DNA of 11,136 bases, taken from positions 1-11,136 of the forward strand of contig JADFZC010000056.1 of the NCBI GenBank assembly GCA_015232735.1, read 5' to 3'. The notes under the pieces were generated by a model. The model saw only the letters and a list, made by a program, of their open reading frames with translations. It did not search any database and was not told the DNA's origin. Both the position numbers and the translations under genes were made by a program. This DNA is from Oligoflexales bacterium. Lineage in GTDB: Bacteria; Bdellovibrionota; Oligoflexia; Oligoflexales; Oligoflexaceae. Shown here in pieces: positions 6,574 through 11,136 of this stretch. Every line of letters starts with the position of its first letter. The stretch's first letter is position 1.

Positions 6574-6737
6574 AAAATTCTCAAAATTCAAACGAGCAGC
6601 CAATCGCCCCCAGCTATACTGGAAATGCCACTCGATAAGACATCAAGATTCTGCTAACCCCTGCTATTAAAATATCCAAGGAACTTTCCAAATACAATTG
6701 GTAAGAATACTAAGTTTTTTAGGATCAATTTTTAATA

Positions 6738-6766
6738 TTGATGAAAAACAAGGCCGGATATATATT
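6738..6766 (+). promoter_or_regulatory. Candidate sigma-70-type promoter for pgi
   Basis: TTGATG (6738-6743, 4 of 6) is followed after exactly 17 bases by TATATT (6761-6766, 5 of 6). Transcription would start near 6773, about 36 bases before the pgi ATG. A 6-bp inverted repeat (ATCAAT 6724-6729, ATTGAT 6737-6742) overlaps the -35 box and could be an operator. It could equally reflect AT-rich sequence. Confidence 0.45.
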
Positions 6767-6808
6767 GGTTCGGGACATAAGGCATAGATATTTCAAAAGG
6801 TTAACATA

Positions 6809-8422
6809 ATGAAAACAACGGATCAAACGGCTTGGAAAAAGCTAACAGTTCAATTTGAAAAAGAAAAGGATTTAACGATAAGGAGCCTTTTTGAAAAGGA
6901 CCCTGATCGCGGCTCAAAGTTCTCTCTGGAGGAGCTCGGGCTGTATGTCGACTACTCAAAGCACAGGATTTCAGGGGAGACTTTATCCCTGCTTTTTCAA
7001 CTTTCGCATTCCTCGGGACTCAGGCAGGCCATTGAAGACATGTTTACAGGAAAGAGGATCAATGTGACCGAAAACAGGCCCGTGCTTCATATTGCCCTGA
7101 GAAACAGGTCTGGAAACCCTATTATGGTCGATGGCAAAAATGTCATGGAGGATGTCGCAAGGGTTTTGAGCAGGATGGGGAGCTTTTCAGAAAAGGTTAG
7201 GTCAGGCGAGTGGAAGGGGTTTACCGGCAAAAGGATAAGAAACGTTATTAACATCGGCATAGGCGGATCGGATTTGGGTCCGCTTATGGTTTGTGAGGCG
7301 CTCAGGCCTTACTCTGACAGAAACATCCGTGTGGATTTCGTCTCGAATATCGATGGCACGCATATGATGGAGGCCTTGAGGGACAAAAATCCCGAGGAGA
7401 CTCTTTTTATCGTAGCCTCGAAAACCTTTACGACGCAGGAGACAATGACAAACGCGCATACGGCACGCAACTGGCTTTTAAATTCGATTGGTGACAAAAG
7501 GGCCACGGCGTCACATTTCGTGGCACTTTCAACAAACGAGAAGGAGGTTCGTGACTTTGGCATCGACGCGGACAACATGTTTGAGTTTTGGGACTGGGTG
7601 GGCGGCCGCTATTCGGTGTCTTCAGCGATAGGCCTTCCGGTTATGATATCTATTGGCACCGAAAGGTTTTATGAGTTTCTGGATGGTCTTCACAAGATGG
7701 ACGAACACTTCAGAAGTGCTCCGTTCGAGAAAAATATTCCTGTGATCCTTGCGCTGATCGGAATATGGTACAACAATTTTTTCAAGTCTGAAACACATGC
7801 CATACTGCCATACGACCAGTATATGCACAGGTTCGCGGCCTATTTTCAGCAGGGGGATATGGAGAGCAACGGAAAGTCGGTTGACAGGGACGGAAACAGA
7901 ATTGACTACCAGACAGGACCTGTCATATGGGGAGAACCGGGAACAAACGGCCAGCACGCCTTTTACCAGCTCATCCATCAGGGAACAAAGCTGATTCCGT
8001 GCGATTTTATAGGTTTTTCCAAATCGCATAATCCGGTTGGTGATCATCATGCGAAGCTGATGGCCAATTTTTTTGCACAGACAAGGGCGCTCGCATTTGG
8101 CAAGTCGCAAAAAGAAGTGGAAAATGAGGAAAAAAATAAGAATCTTGTCCCTTTCAAGATCTTCGATGGCAACAGGCCAAGCACGACAATAATGGCCCAG
8201 AAACTCACGCCGGCCATCCTTGGAAAGCTGATAGCGATGTATGAGCACAAGATTTACACCCAGGGGATCATCTGGAATATTTTTTCTTTCGATCAATGGG
8301 GCGTTCAGCTTGGCAAGGTACTCGCCAACGAGATTTTGCCTCAGCTTGTTGACAAGAGCCTTTCTCTGGCTCATGACTCGTCCACGAACAATCTTATAGG
8401 ATATTTCAGACAAACTTCCTGA
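6809..8422 (+). CDS. pgi: Glucose-6-phosphate isomerase
   Basis: The enzyme interconverts glucose-6-phosphate and fructose-6-phosphate in glycolysis and gluconeogenesis, in the cytoplasm. The 537-residue length is normal for the long bacterial/eukaryotic form (Escherichia coli about 549). Family blocks are all present: GIGGSDLG (150-157), the phosphate-binding SKTFTTQET (204-212), [11 protein letters not shown] (265-275), MESNGK (351-356) and [19 protein letters not shown] (375-393). Further blocks are SKSHNP (404-409) and QWGVQLGK (496-503). The expected catalytic residues are visible as R267, E352, H383 and K503. The ATG at 6809 follows AAAAGG at an 8-base spacing. A strong terminator follows directly, so the gene looks monocistronic. 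Next to glgP it fits a glycogen-to-glycolysis route: phosphorylase product, once converted to glucose-6-phosphate, is its substrate. No broken or missing motif was seen. Confidence 0.98.
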   Translation: MKTTDQTAWKKLTVQFEKEKDLTIRSLFEKDPDRGSKFSLEELGLYVDYSKHRISGETLSLLFQLSHSSGLRQAIEDMFTGKRINVTENRPVLHIALRNRSGNPIMVDGKNVMEDVARVLSRMGSFSEKVRSGEWKGFTGKRIRNVINIGIGGSDLGPLMVCEALRPYSDRNIRVDFVSNIDGTHMMEALRDKNPEETLFIVASKTFTTQETMTNAHTARNWLLNSIGDKRATASHFVALSTNEKEVRDFGIDADNMFEFWDWVGGRYSVSSAIGLPVMISIGTERFYEFLDGLHKMDEHFRSAPFEKNIPVILALIGIWYNNFFKSETHAILPYDQYMHRFAAYFQQGDMESNGKSVDRDGNRIDYQTGPVIWGEPGTNGQHAFYQLIHQGTKLIPCDFIGFSKSHNPVGDHHAKLMANFFAQTRALAFGKSQKEVENEEKNKNLVPFKIFDGNRPSTTIMAQKLTPAILGKLIAMYEHKIYTQGIIWNIFSFDQWGVQLGKVLANEILPQLVDKSLSLAHDSSTNNLIGYFRQTS

Positions 8423-8431
8423 TTAGGTATA

Positions 8432-8457
8432 AAAAAGAGGCATTTTTGCCTCTTTTT
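8432..8457 (+). terminator. Rho-independent terminator after pgi
   Basis: An 11-base stem (8432-8442 with 8447-8457) has GAGGCA/TGCCTC at its core, a TTTT loop and flanking A and T runs. It begins 9 bases after the pgi stop codon. The A-run on the other side means it could work in both directions. Confidence 0.9.
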
Positions 8458-8491
8458 ACATTCCTTAAGCTTCCACCAAAAAAAAAATTAC

Positions 8492-8522
8492 TTGGACTAC
8501 AGTAAGCCGGGCAGGCTAAAAT
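8492..8522 (+). promoter_or_regulatory. Candidate promoter for glgP
   Basis: TTGGAC (8492-8497) and TAAAAT (8517-8522, 5 of 6) are separated by 19 bases, slightly longer than ideal. The site lies between the pgi terminator and the glgP start, where a separate promoter is expected. A quasi-palindrome follows at 8525-8544, near the predicted start site. Confidence 0.35.
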
Positions 8523-8585
8523 ATTGTATCAATGCATCAATACATTTCAAGTCAACAAATCTTATAGGGAAAAAAGAAGGTGTCT

Positions 8586-11084
8586 ATGCAGTATGCAAAT
8601 ACCAATCAAACCGGAGCGACTCCAGAAGAAATGCAAATTGAAAAGTTCAAGAAGGAATTTGTAAAGCGCATGGAGATATCATGTGCCACATATCTTCCAA
8701 AGTCGACGACAAGAGAAAAATACATGGCGCTGGCCTATGCGGTCAGGGACAACCTTATGGCAAACTGGATAAAGACCAGGAACGTCTATTACGATTCGAA
8801 TGACAAGAGGGTTCATTATCTTTCAATGGAATTTCTTATGGGAAGAGCCCTTGGAAACTATATCGTGAACCTGTCGATCGAGGATACGGTGAAAAAGGCC
8901 ATGGAGGATCTTGGGTTCAGCCTTGAAAACCTGGAGGATGTGGAGTGGGACGCCGGACTTGGAAACGGGGGCCTCGGAAGACTTGCGGCATGTTTTCTGG
9001 ATTCCATGGCAACCATGAACCTTCCGGCGTATGGATACGGTATCCGTTATGAGTTCGGCATGTTCGAACAGAAGATCGTGAACAACAAACAGATGGAATA
9101 TCCTGATACCTGGCTGCGCCACGGATATCCGTTTGAAATTCAAAGGAGCGAGGAAACCTATTTTGTAAATTTCGGCGGAAGGGTGGTGACCATACAGGAC
9201 ACAAGCGATGAGGAGGACGGACCGAGGACAAGGCATAACTGGATTGATACGGAGCAGGTCCTGGCCGTGCCCTATGACATTCCCATTCCCGGCTATGCCA
9301 CTGACAACGTGAATACCCTGAGACTCTGGAGTTCGAGGGCGACAAGGGAATTCAACCTGAAAACCTTTGATGACGGCGATTACATGGGGGCAGTCGATGA
9401 CAAGAACCTGTCAGAGACAATATCGAAGGTGCTTTATCCAAACGACAACAAATTTATCGGAAAACAGCTGAGATTCAAGCAGCAGTATTTCATGATATCC
9501 GCGACCATTCAGGACATTCTCACCAAGTTCAAAAAACGTGGGAACCCCATAAATGCCTTGCCGAGCAAGGTGGTTATTCAGCTCAACGACACGCATCCGA
9601 CCCTGGCGATTCCGGAACTTATGAGAATACTTCTTGATATCGAAAAGCTGCCGTGGGACAGGGCATGGGAACTTACGACCAGGACTTTTGCCTTCACAAA
9701 CCACACCGTTCTGCCTGAGGCCCTGGAGAAATGGAACGTAAAAATGTTTGAGGAGATGCTTCCCAGGCACATGCAGATTGTCTATGAGATCAACAGAAGA
9801 TTCCTTGACGAGGTGGCCGCAAGGTTTCCCGGCGATTTTGCAAGGCGTGAGAGAATGTCGATAATTGAAGAAGGCGATGAGAAACGTGTGCGCATGGCGA
9901 ATCTTGCCGTTGTCTGCTGTTTCTCGGTCAACGGGGTCGCTGAACTTCATACCAGGCTTATCAAGGAAAGCATCTTCAGTGATTTTTACGAGATGTTCCC
10001 GGAGAAATTCAATAACAAGACGAATGGAATTACTCCAAGAAGATGGCTGAGAAAGGCAAATCCTCAGCTCAGCGGCCTTATAAGCAAGTCGATTTCATCG
10101 AAATGGGTCAAAAATCTTGATCTTCTGAGGGAGCTTGAGAAATTTTCCAAGGATAAGGCATTCCTCGACAGATGGATGAATATTAAGCGGGAAAACAAGG
10201 CAAATCTTGGAAAGCTCATCGAGGAGAAATGTGGTGTCAGGGTACACTGCGACGCACTCTTTGATGTCCAGGTCAAGAGAATTCACGAGTACAAAAGGCA
10301 GCTTCTGAATGTCCTTCACTGCATACACTATTATTTTCAGATAAAGGACAACAAAAATATTGATTTTGTTCCTCGGACGGCGATTTTTGCCGGCAAGGCC
10401 GCTCCTGGTTATTATATGGCGAAGCTGATTATTCAGCTGATCAATTGCGTGGGGAGCGTTATCAACAAGGACACCACGATAAAAGACAAGCTCAAGATCG
10501 TGTTTTTGCCAAATTACGGCGTTACTCTGGCAGAAAAAATAATTCCGGCCGCAGATCTCTCGGAGCAGATTTCGACGGCGGGGCTTGAAGCGTCGGGCAC
10601 CGGAAACATGAAATTCGCGCTGAACGGGGCACTTACCATAGGCACCCTTGACGGAGCAAATATTGAGATAATGGAGGAGGTGGGCAGCGAAAATATATTT
10701 ATTTTCGGCTATAAGGATTGTGAGATAAGAAAAATGAGGGAACAGGGCTATAATCCCTGGGACGTATATAACTCAAACCCGAACCTGCAAAGAGTTCTGA
10801 ACTCAATCAGAGACGGATTTTTCTCTGCAAACGATCCGGGTCTTTTCAAACCCGTTTTTGATACTCTGCTTACCTGGGGGGATCACTACTTTCATCTTGC
10901 CGATTTTGCTTCCTATATAGAAACACAGGAGAAGGTTTCCCTGTTATATGGGAACAAGTATGAGTGGCATGAAAAGGGCGTGCTCAACTCGGCGAGGATG
11001 GGAAAATTTTCCTCCGACAGGGTCGTAGCTGAATACTCGCGGGACATATGGGGAGTGAAGCCAAGGCCGGTATCGATAGTCTAG
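8586..11084 (+). CDS. glgP: Glycogen/starch/alpha-glucan phosphorylase (GT35)
   Basis: The enzyme uses phosphate to release glucose-1-phosphate from the non-reducing ends of glycogen or maltodextrin, with a pyridoxal-phosphate cofactor, in the cytoplasm. The 832 residues match the usual length (about 800-840). The N-terminal half has VHYLSMEFLMGR and the glycine loop GLGNGGLGRLAACFLDS. The middle has QLNDTHP and TNHTVLPEALEKW, then NGVAELHT and NKTNGITPRRWL. The C-terminal half has VQVKRIHEYKRQLLN, GKAAPGY and NYGVTLAEK, then the signature EASGTGNMKFALNG. The PLP lysine is K676, with GTLDGANIE following. The ATG at 8586 lies 5 bases after AAGG (8577-8580); a GTG two codons earlier is possible but would overlap that ribosome site. 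Animal-type N-terminal phosphorylation features are not apparent. Glycogen versus maltodextrin preference cannot be read from sequence, so the symbol follows the commoner name. Confidence 0.97.
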   Translation: MQYANTNQTGATPEEMQIEKFKKEFVKRMEISCATYLPKSTTREKYMALAYAVRDNLMANWIKTRNVYYDSNDKRVHYLSMEFLMGRALGNYIVNLSIEDTVKKAMEDLGFSLENLEDVEWDAGLGNGGLGRLAACFLDSMATMNLPAYGYGIRYEFGMFEQKIVNNKQMEYPDTWLRHGYPFEIQRSEETYFVNFGGRVVTIQDTSDEEDGPRTRHNWIDTEQVLAVPYDIPIPGYATDNVNTLRLWSSRATREFNLKTFDDGDYMGAVDDKNLSETISKVLYPNDNKFIGKQLRFKQQYFMISATIQDILTKFKKRGNPINALPSKVVIQLNDTHPTLAIPELMRILLDIEKLPWDRAWELTTRTFAFTNHTVLPEALEKWNVKMFEEMLPRHMQIVYEINRRFLDEVAARFPGDFARRERMSIIEEGDEKRVRMANLAVVCCFSVNGVAELHTRLIKESIFSDFYEMFPEKFNNKTNGITPRRWLRKANPQLSGLISKSISSKWVKNLDLLRELEKFSKDKAFLDRWMNIKRENKANLGKLIEEKCGVRVHCDALFDVQVKRIHEYKRQLLNVLHCIHYYFQIKDNKNIDFVPRTAIFAGKAAPGYYMAKLIIQLINCVGSVINKDTTIKDKLKIVFLPNYGVTLAEKIIPAADLSEQISTAGLEASGTGNMKFALNGALTIGTLDGANIEIMEEVGSENIFIFGYKDCEIRKMREQGYNPWDVYNSNPNLQRVLNSIRDGFFSANDPGLFKPVFDTLLTWGDHYFHLADFASYIETQEKVSLLYGNKYEWHEKGVLNSARMGKFSSDRVVAEYSRDIWGVKPRPVSIV

Positions 11085-11136
11085 GGCCTGTTGACATTTC
11101 GTCATCGTCGTCATGGACCGCGTGGGCCTTGCTCGT
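11085..11136. other. Downstream end of window, no gene identified
   Basis: This 52-base stretch after the phosphorylase stop contains GTTGACA and a short CGTCATCGTCGTCATGG trinucleotide-like run. No terminator hairpin or reading frame can be judged before the window ends. It is richer in G and C than the other gaps here, so it may be the edge of a different element. Confidence 0.3.

Noticed and set aside
6574..6603. TTG start that would extend the third receiver by ten residues
   Set aside because: The ATG at 6573 has a better-placed ribosome site and gives a normal receiver N-terminus.
7622..8413. 263-codon minus-strand reading frame
   Set aside because: It lies wholly inside pgi, whose protein has every family motif; the opposite frame is a by-product of codon use.
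8390..8568. Direct repeat of AATCTTATAGG at 8390-8400 and 8558-8568
   Set aside because: One copy is within the pgi coding end and the other just before the glgP ribosome site; with only 11 bases and no further similarity it is probably coincidence.

Overview
The window suggests a Gram-negative bacterium of moderate GC content. It has a Sec-exported periplasmic binding protein, a two-transmembrane sensor kinase, CheX/CheY-type signalling proteins and bacterial-type sugar-phosphate enzymes. The overall flavour is deltaproteobacterial or a related lineage, but the sequence alone does not fix the taxon. No RNA gene, CRISPR array or complete mobile element was found.

Positions 1-6603 hold a sensory and signalling cluster. 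It starts with an exported type I periplasmic binding protein (73-1185, +). Next comes a minus-strand pair encoding a CheX/CheC-like protein and a CheY-like receiver (2231-1665, 1647-1258). A large membrane-bound kinase follows (2701-5013, +), with a periplasmic loop, PAS-like region, Hpt domain and CheA-type ATPase but no CheW domain. A second, paralogous CheX-like/CheY-like pair lies on the minus strand (6017-5439, 5437-5051), and then a third stand-alone receiver protein (6573-6151, -). The two pairs have the same gene order and strand and bracket the kinase. The receivers are about 62% identical and the CheX-like proteins about 51%, by hand-counted ungapped alignment. Both CheX-like proteins keep the D-x3-E-x2-N ... 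P phosphatase signature. The inferred circuit is: ligand bound by the periplasmic protein, signal to the membrane kinase, phosphoryl transfer from the Hpt histidine to single-domain receivers, and dephosphorylation by the CheX-like partners. No DNA-binding, cyclase or other effector domain is encoded here, so the output is unknown.

Positions 6604-11084 hold two carbohydrate genes on the plus strand. These are glucose-6-phosphate isomerase (pgi, 6809-8422), followed by a strong intrinsic terminator, and glycogen/starch-type alpha-glucan phosphorylase (glgP, 8586-11084). Phosphorylase releases glucose-1-phosphate from storage glucan. After phosphoglucomutase (not in the window) this becomes glucose-6-phosphate, the substrate of Pgi. 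The terminator and a candidate separate promoter suggest the two genes are transcribed independently. The last 52 bases hold no identifiable gene.

The most interesting part is the duplicated CheX/CheY cassette around a CheW-less, membrane-integral CheA-like kinase, next to a binding protein that has no transporter genes in view.
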